Of a stretch of DNA of 13,512 bases, positions 1 to 6,202 are shown in pieces. The DNA lies in contig DETN01000125.1 in NCBI GenBank assembly GCA_002362155.1, positions 1 through 13,512 of the forward strand, read 5' to 3'. The stretch comes from Lachnospiraceae bacterium UBA3287 (GTDB lineage: Bacteria; Bacillota; Clostridia; Lachnospirales; Lachnospiraceae). The translations under genes and the position numbers were made by a program. The notes under the pieces are model-generated. The model made no database searches. It had not been told where the DNA came from and saw nothing but the letters and a program-made list of their open reading frames with translations. Each line of letters starts with the position of its first letter. The first letter of the stretch is position 1.

Positions 1-1
1 C

Positions 2-643
2 TTTGAAGCCGTCTCCACCAGCGGTTTGGAGATCTTTACTACCTACGGCGAGCTGGTGGTGATCCTGGTCCTTTCCATGCTGATCGTGGCCCTGGTAGTG
101 AATCCTCTGATCGTGGGGATTACCCTCAGGCACAATCCCTATCCCCTGATCTTTAAGTGCATCCGCCAGAGCGGCGTGACGGCCTTCTTTACCAGAAGCT
201 CTGCAGCCAACATCCCAGTCAACATGGAGCTCTGCAAGGAGCTGGGCCTGGACGAAGACATGTATTCGGTCTCCATCCCCCTGGGCTCCACCATAAACAT
301 GGACGGGGCCGCGGCGGTCATCACCACCTTTGCCCTGACGGCCGCCAACTCTGTGGGCGCGGCGGTAACGCTGCCCATGGCCTTTCTGCTCAGCATTGTT
401 TCCACCTTTTCCGCCTGCGGGACTTCCGGCGTAGCGGGTGGGTCCCTGCTTCTGGTGCCCCTGGCCTGCTCACTGTTCGGAATCTCCAACGACGTGGCCA
501 TGCAGATCGTGGGCGTGGGCTTTATCGTCAGTGTGATCCAGGACTCTCTGGAGACCGCCCTCAATTCCTCCGGCGACGTGATCTTTACCGCCACTGCGGA
601 ATTCCTGGAGTGGAAAAAGGAAGGAAAGGAGCTGCCTCTCTGA
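2..643 (+). CDS. sstT: Serine/threonine:Na+ symporter SstT, 3' part (5' end outside window)
   Basis: This is an integral membrane transporter of the dicarboxylate/amino acid:cation symporter family, taking up serine and threonine with sodium. The reading frame is open from the first full codon at base 2. The TTG at 26 is an internal Leu codon, not a start, because the family sequence continues upstream of it. Visible family signatures are FFTRSSAANIPVNM, IPLGSTINMDGAA, ACGTSGVAGGSLLL and the late NSSGDV segment, which form the substrate and cation-binding hairpin and helix region of this fold. They match what I recall of E. coli SstT closely and more specifically than they match glutamate or C4-dicarboxylate carriers. 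The C-terminus (EFLEWKKEGKELPL) is intact. Its TGA stop (641-643) shares a base with the ATG of the serine dehydratase gene, so the two are probably translationally coupled and used together. About half of the usual ~400 residues is present. Confidence 0.92.
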   Translation, partial: FEAVSTSGLEIFTTYGELVVILVLSMLIVALVVNPLIVGITLRHNPYPLIFKCIRQSGVTAFFTRSSAANIPVNMELCKELGLDEDMYSVSIPLGSTINMDGAAAVITTFALTAANSVGAAVTLPMAFLLSIVSTFSACGTSGVAGGSLLLVPLACSLFGISNDVAMQIVGVGFIVSVIQDSLETALNSSGDVIFTATAEFLEWKKEGKELPL

Positions 644-1854
644 TGAAAAGTATAAAAAGCGTTTATAAGATCGGCAACGGCCCCTCCAGCTCCCATACGG
701 TGGGTCCCTACCATGCGGCAAAGACCTTCGGAGAGCGCTATCCGGATGCGGACGCCTATGAGGTCACGCTCTACGGCTCCCTGGCCTTTACCGGAGAAGG
801 ACACGGCACCGGCAAGGCCATCCTGGAGGGCCTGCCGGGGGCAAAGATCATCTTTGACCGGGAGACCCGGGACCTTCCCCATCCCAATACCATGAAATTC
901 GAGGCCTTTAAAGAAGGCGCAAGGATCGCCTCTGTCAGGATGTTCAGCATCGGCGGCGGGTCCATCCGGATCGAAAATGAGGCCTCCGAGGAAGACAGAG
1001 AGGTCTATCCCCAGACGGGCTTTTCCGAGATCGTCTCTCTCTGCAACCAGGAGAAGATCAGCATCCTGCAGCTGATCTATATCCTGGAGGGCTATCAGCT
1101 CAGAGATTATCTGAAAACGGTCTGGCAGGCCATGAGGAGCGCCGTGGAGCGGGGCCTTGCGGCGGAGGGCATTCTGCCCGGGGGCCTGAAGCTGACCAGA
1201 AAGGCAAAATATCTTTACCGTAAGCGCTGCTACAACGAAAGCGCCGACGTGACCATGAACCGGGTCATCGCTGCCTACGCCTATGCTGTCAGCGAGGAGA
1301 ACGCTGCCGAGAACCTGGTGGTCACGGCGCCCACCTGCGGCAGCTGCGGGGTCCTTCCCTCCATCCTCTATTACATGCAGGAGGACCGGGGCTTTCCCGA
1401 AGAGGAGATCCTGGACGCCCTGGCCGTGGCAGGCCTTGTGGGAAATGTGATCAGGACCAACGCCTCCATCTCCGGAGCGGAATGCGGCTGTCAGGCCGAG
1501 ATCGGCTCCGCATGCTCCATGGCGGCGGCCGCGGTGGCCCAGCTCTACGGACTGAGCATAGACCAGATTGAATACGCCGCGGAGATCGCCATGGAACACA
1601 ACCTGGGACTGACCTGCGATCCGGTGGGCGGCCTGGTCCAGATCCCCTGCATCGAACGGAATGCGGTAGCCGCCATGCGTGCCCTGAGCTCCGTCAATCT
1701 GTCCCGCTTCCTCTATGCCACCAGAAAGATCTCCTTCGACGACGTGGTAGCCACCATGTATCAGACCGGACTGGATCTGAGTGAAAAGTACAGGGAGACG
1801 GCCCACGGAGGTCTTGCCCAAATCTACAGGGAACATCTGCCGGCCGGGACCTGA
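643..1854 (+). CDS. sdaA: L-serine dehydratase (L-serine ammonia-lyase), single-chain, iron-sulfur dependent
   Basis: This 403-residue cytoplasmic enzyme converts L-serine to pyruvate and ammonia using a [4Fe-4S] cluster. The N-terminal beta domain opens with KIGNGPSSSHTVGP (residues 9-22), a hallmark of the family, and the alpha domain follows from about residue 180 in the same chain. The three expected cluster cysteines are C283 (in ECGCQAE), C325 (LTCDPVGG) and C336 (IPCIERNA). Their spacings of 42 and 11 match the C343/C385/C396 set I recall for the Legionella enzyme. There is no ACT domain, and at 403 residues the protein is shorter than the usual ~450. It ends EHLPAGT, without the C-terminal cysteine that plugs the active site in the Legionella type. 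The ATG overlaps the sstT stop as TGATG, giving a serine import and catabolism pair. A terminator follows about 30 bases downstream, so the transcription unit ends here. Confidence 0.93.
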   Translation: MKSIKSVYKIGNGPSSSHTVGPYHAAKTFGERYPDADAYEVTLYGSLAFTGEGHGTGKAILEGLPGAKIIFDRETRDLPHPNTMKFEAFKEGARIASVRMFSIGGGSIRIENEASEEDREVYPQTGFSEIVSLCNQEKISILQLIYILEGYQLRDYLKTVWQAMRSAVERGLAAEGILPGGLKLTRKAKYLYRKRCYNESADVTMNRVIAAYAYAVSEENAAENLVVTAPTCGSCGVLPSILYYMQEDRGFPEEEILDALAVAGLVGNVIRTNASISGAECGCQAEIGSACSMAAAAVAQLYGLSIDQIEYAAEIAMEHNLGLTCDPVGGLVQIPCIERNAVAAMRALSSVNLSRFLYATRKISFDDVVATMYQTGLDLSEKYRETAHGGLAQIYREHLPAGT

Positions 1855-1886
1855 AAGACACACGCATAAGCAGATATAGTTTAAAG

Positions 1887-1930
1887 CCCTGTCTGCCTTC
1901 GGAGCTTACCGGAGTGCAGGCAGGGTTTTT
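1887..1930 (+). terminator. Rho-independent terminator after the serine dehydratase gene
   Basis: CCCTGTCTGC (1887-1896) pairs with GCAGGCAGGG (1916-1925) over ten bases with one G-T pair. A run of five T follows at 1926-1930. It separates the sstT-sdaA unit from the caspase-like gene. Confidence 0.85.
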
Positions 1931-1948
1931 CATGTCTTAAAGGCTTTC

Positions 1949-1977
1949 TGTTCATTGCCTTCTCTTTCTGCTAAGAT
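1949..1977 (+). promoter_or_regulatory. Weak candidate promoter for the caspase operon
   Basis: TAAGAT (1972-1977) resembles a -10 box and lies 17 bases after TGTTCA (1949-1954), a poor -35 match. It falls in the only gap between the upstream terminator and the caspase-like gene, so a promoter is expected about here. The sequence match itself is weak. Confidence 0.25.
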
Positions 1978-2010
1978 GATGAAAGAGGATCCCGGTGGGA
2001 CTTAAGCTAT

Positions 2011-2017
2011 GGAGGTG
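2011..2017 (+). promoter_or_regulatory. Strong Shine-Dalgarno site that fixes a TTG start
   Basis: GGAGGTG at 2011-2017 lies five bases before TTG at 2023. No ATG or GTG in that frame is as well placed, and the protein read from this TTG begins directly with the first strand of the caspase fold (AVYALLLGIEDY). Use of TTG behind a near-perfect site may hold expression down. Confidence 0.75.
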
Positions 2018-2022
2018 GGAAG

Positions 2023-3621
2023 TTGGCTGTATACGCACTGCTTTTGGGAATAGAAGATTACAGGAGCCTTTCCATGCCGGATCTTGCATCTGCCTCCGCG
2101 GATCTGTCTCTGATGAGAAATGCTCTGGAAAAGGACCTGAAGATCCCCGGAGAGAACATCCTTGTTCCGGGGGAAGAGGAAGGCTGCCGGGTAAGGACAG
2201 AGGACCTGGCCCTTTCCATGGCCTCCTTTCAGAAACTTATGCAGAGAGAGGATCTTCTGATCTTTTACTTTTCCGGCCACGGGAACGGAAAGAGCCTTTT
2301 CTTTTCGGATGGGAAGGTGGATCTGCAGAGCGTTATCGACTTCATAGACGGAATGGATATAAAAAGCGCTCTTGTCATCCTGGACTGCTGCATGGCCGGA
2401 GACTTTTCGGTGCCGGACGCCCATCCTCTGGACCTGGAGGAGGGCCTGTCGTCTTTTGCCGGCAGAGGGACCGCCGTCATGGCCTCCTCTGCGGCAGATC
2501 AGAAATCCAGGCTGACAAAGCCCGGAGGAGAGAGCATCTTTACCCGGGCCCTGACAGAAGCCATGGGGGAAAGGAGACTGGTGAGAAGAGGCCGGTTCTC
2601 CCTGCAGGACCTGTTCGACGAAACGGCCTTTTACGTCAGTCTCCGGAACAGGAGGCATCCCGCAAAGGCCCAGCATCCCGTCTTCCGAAGCGCCATGGGA
2701 GGGACCCTTTTCTTTCCTGTGGCAGACCCGCCGGAGAAGAAAAAGGCGGCCGTCTCCTTTGAGACCCCTTCCTGCACCGTCTCCTCCATAAAGCCCATGA
2801 ACGCCTCCGACGCAAGAAGGCTCTGCGCCTTTGTAATCCCCGGGAGAAGGGGAGCTGGTAATCCCTCAGGGGAGGAAAAGGGAAGCGCGGAAGGCAGAGG
2901 TTTTGTCCCGGAAACGGACCGGGCCCTTGCTGCCATGACGAGGGAGGTGGTCTCCTGTATCCTCCGGATGCCGGAGGAGAGGCTCTATCCCGGAGACAGG
3001 CGTCTTAAGGGCAGGGAGACCGGGGCCGTATGGTGTTATTTTGCAGCAGATGACCGGGACCTTGCCGAGAGTCTTTACTTTGCCGTCTGCATCTGGGCCG
3101 GAAACCCGGAGATGAGAGGGCGTTATTACAGAGAGGACAGATACAGTCATGTCACGGACGGCATCCTGGTGCAGAGGAATATTTCCTATCCCATGCTGAA
3201 AAAGATGCAGAAGAGGGAAATGACCAGGGAGACGTGTATTTCGGAGTACGGAAAGCTCCTTGCCGGCATTGTCAGCATGGCAGAGACCTTTATCCGGGGC
3301 CTGCAGGAGGCTGAAAACGGACTGGCTGCTCTTAAGGATCTGAAAGAACGCTTCGGGCCATGGGCGGGGAAGGTCAGGACCATGTATATCCGCCTGTCAG
3401 ATGGTGGGAGACCGCCTCTGGATCTGTATGAATGGACGGAAGGGATCTGTGACCTGGCCGGATGGGTCCTGGACCTTTCTATTTACCTGGAAAGGGAGAG
3501 CCTTCAGGAGGAAAGAGACCGGTGGCTGATCCGGAACGCCCTCAGGCACTACTATGAAAGCATGGACGTTCTGGCGGCTCTGGAAGAACAGGCCGGTATA
3601 AGAAATACGGGAGAAGCTTAG
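2023..3621 (+). CDS. Caspase-like (peptidase C14) domain protein
   Basis: This 532-residue protein has an N-terminal caspase/metacaspase-type cysteine protease domain at residues 2-230. The opening strand is YALLLGIEDY. The catalytic histidine is H86 in FYFSGHG, and the catalytic cysteine is probably C123 in LDCCMAG, the position equivalent to DSCHSG in metacaspases. MASSAADQKS (153-162) and the HPVFRSAMGGTLF end (218-230) also fit the fold. A charged, Gly/Ser/Glu-rich linker follows at about 235-297. The helical C-terminal part (300-532) is one I do not recognise. It contains several Trp and Cys residues and a Leu/Glu-rich end. There is no signal peptide or membrane segment, so it should act in the cytoplasm. 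The gene starts at TTG and is the first of four closely spaced genes. The J-domain-like gene begins one base after its stop, which suggests that the two products work together, possibly as protease plus adaptor or substrate. Activity is inferred from the dyad only. Confidence 0.85.
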   Translation: MAVYALLLGIEDYRSLSMPDLASASADLSLMRNALEKDLKIPGENILVPGEEEGCRVRTEDLALSMASFQKLMQREDLLIFYFSGHGNGKSLFFSDGKVDLQSVIDFIDGMDIKSALVILDCCMAGDFSVPDAHPLDLEEGLSSFAGRGTAVMASSAADQKSRLTKPGGESIFTRALTEAMGERRLVRRGRFSLQDLFDETAFYVSLRNRRHPAKAQHPVFRSAMGGTLFFPVADPPEKKKAAVSFETPSCTVSSIKPMNASDARRLCAFVIPGRRGAGNPSGEEKGSAEGRGFVPETDRALAAMTREVVSCILRMPEERLYPGDRRLKGRETGAVWCYFAADDRDLAESLYFAVCIWAGNPEMRGRYYREDRYSHVTDGILVQRNISYPMLKKMQKREMTRETCISEYGKLLAGIVSMAETFIRGLQEAENGLAALKDLKERFGPWAGKVRTMYIRLSDGGRPPLDLYEWTEGICDLAGWVLDLSIYLERESLQEERDRWLIRNALRHYYESMDVLAALEEQAGIRNTGEA

Positions 3622-3622
3622 G

Positions 3623-4576
3623 ATGGTACAGGAACTGGTCCTTCGGGAAGGCGAAGGGGAAAAACTGAAAAGGGAGATCAGAGAGCTCAGGGAGAAGGCG
3701 GCGGCCCTGACCGCGGAGCGGGATGACTTAAAGCACCGCGTCTGCCGGGAACTGGAAGCGGAATATAACCGCAGGATCGGGGTCCTGGAGCTGACCGTTC
3801 TGATGAAAAGGATCAAGGTACTGCAGCTCAGGCGCCTTCTGGAAGCACTGCAGGCCCTCCTCAACCGGAGGGAGCAGCCGGACTTTCTGAAAGAAGAGGA
3901 AAAGATCAGGGAGGAATCCCGGGCCTATGAAGAGGACCTGAAGGACCGGGCGGAAAAGATCCGCCGGGATGAGGAGGAAGAAGGCAGACGCAGGAAAAAA
4001 AGGACCGAGTGGGAGGAAAGGAAGCGGAGAGAAGAAGCTGAGGAAAAAGGAAGGGAGAAGGACCGGAAAGAGGCGGATCCTTACCCGGAGCAGAAGAGAA
4101 TCTCCCGGGAAGATGAATCCTCCGGCCCTTCCTTTACGGAAAGGCTGAAAAGTCTTTACCGCAGGATCGTAAAGCTCCTGCATCCCGATATGAATCCGGA
4201 CGTCACGAAAGAGCAGCAGGCCCTTTTCAGGGACGCGGTCAGGGCCTATAAAGAGGAGGACATAGACAGGCTGCAGGAGATCTCCGACCTTCTGGATGCG
4301 GAGATCTTCCCAGAAAGGGCAGGGGACAGTCCGGAGGACCTGGCAAAGCTGAGAAAGATCCGGGACGGCCTCCTTTCGGCCATAGCCGCACTGGAAGCAG
4401 AGATAAGGGAGATCAAAGAGACCAGGCCCTACCTGTACAAGTTCTTCCTGGAGGATGAGGATGCCGTAAAGGAAAGAAGAGAAAGCCTCTTTGCCCTGAT
4501 CAGGGAGCTGGATGAGCAGATCGGGGTCCTGGAGGAGAGGCTTGGGGAGATGAAAAAGAAAGGCGGGACACTATGA
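3623..4576 (+). CDS. Coiled-coil protein with internal J-domain-like (HPD) segment
   Basis: This 317-residue, very charged protein has three parts. Residues 5-85 and about 90-160 are predicted coiled coil rich in Glu, Lys and Arg. Residues 170-228 resemble J-domain helices II and III: LKSLYRRIVKLLHPDMNP with the HPD tripeptide at 187-189, then a helix around EQQALFRDAVRAYK. Residues 236-312 are a second coiled coil. HPD is the motif through which J-proteins stimulate the Hsp70 (DnaK) ATPase. The usual helix I (a DYYeiLGV-like sequence) is not evident before the segment, and there is no Gly/Phe-rich or zinc-finger region, so this is not a housekeeping DnaJ. The start lies one base after the caspase stop, behind GGAGAAG, and its stop overlaps the next ATG as ATGA. 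The link to the caspase suggests a role in sensing or presenting misfolded protein. That role is inference. Confidence 0.75.
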   Translation: MVQELVLREGEGEKLKREIRELREKAAALTAERDDLKHRVCRELEAEYNRRIGVLELTVLMKRIKVLQLRRLLEALQALLNRREQPDFLKEEEKIREESRAYEEDLKDRAEKIRRDEEEEGRRRKKRTEWEERKRREEAEEKGREKDRKEADPYPEQKRISREDESSGPSFTERLKSLYRRIVKLLHPDMNPDVTKEQQALFRDAVRAYKEEDIDRLQEISDLLDAEIFPERAGDSPEDLAKLRKIRDGLLSAIAALEAEIREIKETRPYLYKFFLEDEDAVKERRESLFALIRELDEQIGVLEERLGEMKKKGGTL

Positions 4577-5181
4577 AAGAGATAAAAGGCGGACAGGACA
4601 TGCTGGAGTTTATCAGGTCCAGGAGAAGCACCAGAGCCTTTGCAGAGAGCCCGGTAGATCAGGACCTGACAGAGATGGTCCTGGAAGCGGGGAGGTATGC
4701 TCCCAGCGGGGGCAACAGCCAGACAAGTCATTTCCTGGTCATTCGGGACAGGCAGATCCTGGATAAGCTGGCCCTCCTTGTCAGGGAGGCCTTTGCGGAC
4801 ATGGAGATCACGGAGGGCATGTATCCCTCCATGGCAAACTCCATCAGGCTCTCCAAAGGGGGAAAGTATGTCTTCCACTACAACGCCCCGGTCCTGATCC
4901 TGGCGGCCAACAGGAAGGACTACGTAAATAATCTGGCGGACATTTCCTGCGCTCTGGAGAACATGATGCTTATGGCGAACGCCCTGGATCTGGGCAGCTG
5001 CTGGATCAATCAGCTGAAATGGCTGAATGAGGACCAAAGGCTCCTTTGTCTGGAAAGGGAGCTGGGACTTAGGGACGGCGAGAGGGTCTACGGGGCCCTG
5101 GCCCTGGGATGGCCCTCATCCGGCGCCCCTCTGCGGGAGCCTCTTCCCAGAAAGGGCAACGAAGTCACATGGATCGGATAA
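4573..5181 (+). CDS. Nitroreductase-family FMN-dependent oxidoreductase
   Basis: This 202-residue cytoplasmic flavoprotein belongs to the nitroreductase fold, whose members use FMN and NAD(P)H to reduce nitro compounds, quinones or other acceptors. The FMN phosphate-binding element IRSRRSTRAF lies at residues 14-23, and the second signature YAPSGGNSQ at 42-50. DISCALENMMLMANALDLGSC (123-143, with a single break expected at the dimer helix) and the late ALALGWP (175-181) also match. The physiological substrate cannot be told from sequence. The ATG at 4573 overlaps the stop of the J-domain-like gene by four bases. An in-frame ATG at 4600, giving MLEFIRSRRS, is an alternative start typical of the family, but it has a weaker ribosome site. 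The 3' end overlaps the nuclease gene by 13 bases, so it belongs to the same transcript. Whether it works with the caspase or is a passenger is unclear. Confidence 0.88.
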   Translation: MKEIKGGQDMLEFIRSRRSTRAFAESPVDQDLTEMVLEAGRYAPSGGNSQTSHFLVIRDRQILDKLALLVREAFADMEITEGMYPSMANSIRLSKGGKYVFHYNAPVLILAANRKDYVNNLADISCALENMMLMANALDLGSCWINQLKWLNEDQRLLCLERELGLRDGERVYGALALGWPSSGAPLREPLPRKGNEVTWIG

Positions 5182-5963
5182 AGGTGGAAAAGCGCCTGAA
5201 GAGAAAAAGAAGATTCAGGCAGATCGGCCTCTTTCTGGCAAGGCTTCTTTTTATAGGCGCCCTCTTTGCCATGCTTTACCTGGTAAGGAGGTTCATGCCC
5301 GGAGCGGGGGAAGACACCTCCCTGTCAGGCCTTTCCGTATCTCTTGGAAACGGGGAAGAGGTCACACTGGATGTCCCCTCCTGGAAGGGGGAGCCCTTTT
5401 ATACCCTGAACGGGGACAGGCCCTTTTTTGACCCGGAAAAGGCGGATTTTCAGGGACAGGAGTACAGTAGCCTGGATTCCCTGGGCCGTTGCGGACCCGC
5501 CAGGGCCCTGCTGGATGAGCGTATGATGACAACGGAGGAGAGGGAGGACATAACGAAGGTCCGCCCTTCCGGCTGGCACCAGATCCGTTACAGGGGGATC
5601 ATCGATTCGGAGCCGCCCTTTCTATACCACAGGTGCCACCTCATCGCCTACTCCCTGACGGGCCAGGGGGCCAATGAAAAGAACCTGATCACCGGGACAA
5701 GGTATTTCAACGTGCACGGCATGCTGCCCTTTGAAAAGGAGATCATGGACTATCTCCGGGATACGGATTTCCATGTGCTATACCGGGTGACGCCCGTATT
5801 TGAAGGAAAAGACCTGCTCTGCCGCGGCGTCATTATGGAAGCCTGGTCGGTGGAGGACAGGGGAAGGAGCGTCTGCTTCAATGCCTTTGTCTACAACGTC
5901 CAGCCGGGGATCATCCTGGACTACCGCGACGGATCCAGCCGGGAGGAGAGCAGCAGCCGGTAG
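5169..5963 (+). CDS. Membrane-anchored DNA/RNA non-specific endonuclease (EndA/NUC type)
   Basis: This 264-residue protein has a short basic N-terminus (MDRIKVEKRLKRKRRFRQ), one hydrophobic helix at about 19-39, and a long domain that by the positive-inside rule would sit outside the membrane. The nuclease core is HRCHLIAYSLTGQGANEKN (154-172) followed by LITGTRYFNVHGM. H157 corresponds to the catalytic histidine of the DRGH motif and N172 to the metal-binding asparagine. VLYRVTPVFEG and VYNVQPGIILDY complete the pattern seen in Clostridia relatives of the DNA-entry nuclease family. The usual Asp of DRGH is His here and the Gly is Cys. The frame is open further upstream to 5109, inside the nitroreductase gene. 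I chose ATG 5169 because it is followed at once by the basic/hydrophobic anchor and overlaps the previous stop by 13 bases. Likely roles are extracellular DNA degradation or uptake. A role in cell killing with the caspase is only a possibility. Confidence 0.85.
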   Translation: MDRIKVEKRLKRKRRFRQIGLFLARLLFIGALFAMLYLVRRFMPGAGEDTSLSGLSVSLGNGEEVTLDVPSWKGEPFYTLNGDRPFFDPEKADFQGQEYSSLDSLGRCGPARALLDERMMTTEEREDITKVRPSGWHQIRYRGIIDSEPPFLYHRCHLIAYSLTGQGANEKNLITGTRYFNVHGMLPFEKEIMDYLRDTDFHVLYRVTPVFEGKDLLCRGVIMEAWSVEDRGRSVCFNAFVYNVQPGIILDYRDGSSREESSSR

Positions 5964-5993
5964 GAAAAGAGAATACAGGAAAGTCTTTTTACG

Positions 5994-6030
5994 GGACCGG
6001 AAAGGCAGTCTGCCTTTTCCGGTCCTTTTT
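5994..6030 (+). terminator. Rho-independent terminator closing the caspase-to-nuclease operon
   Basis: GGACCGGAAAGGCA (5994-6007) pairs with TGCCTTTTCCGGTCC (6011-6025), leaving one bulged T and a three-base loop. Five T follow at 6026-6030. It marks the end of the four-gene unit that starts at 2023. Confidence 0.9.
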
Positions 6031-6190
6031 CCATGCAGGGAATTCAGAAAGACTCGTGGGGAAGAAAACCGCGGAAAAAGCATTACGAGCAGGGATGCAA
6101 AAACATGGAAACATCTTGGTCATGGAACTTTACATCTGTGTTTTTTATCCTTATTGGTGAGATGCTGTGTTAAATTCCCAGGCATAGAAC

Positions 6191-6196
6191 GGAGGT
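6191..6196 (+). promoter_or_regulatory. Shine-Dalgarno site that selects the second ATG of the lipoprotein gene
   Basis: GGAGGT at 6191-6196 directly abuts an ATG at 6197, which is too close for initiation. A second in-frame ATG at 6203 lies six bases away, a normal distance, so 6203 is the likelier start. Just upstream, TGTTAAATT (6168-6176) is a weak extended -10 candidate in an AT-rich gap. Confidence 0.65.
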
Positions 6197-6202
6197 ATGA
6201 AA

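Noticed and set aside
26..28. TTG as start of the sstT product
   Set aside because: The frame is open to the window edge and the upstream residues fit the family, so the gene simply begins outside the window.
139..1863. Long open frame of 574 codons on the minus strand
   Set aside because: It is antisense to sstT and serine dehydratase, both of which match known families throughout. The frame is open because of GC-rich codon bias. The predicted protein has no recognisable motif.
1995..2762. 255-codon + strand frame overlapping the start of the caspase gene
   Set aside because: The other frame contains the intact caspase fold and dyad and has the good ribosome site. This one is rich in Arg, Gly and Pro, typical of a shadow frame.
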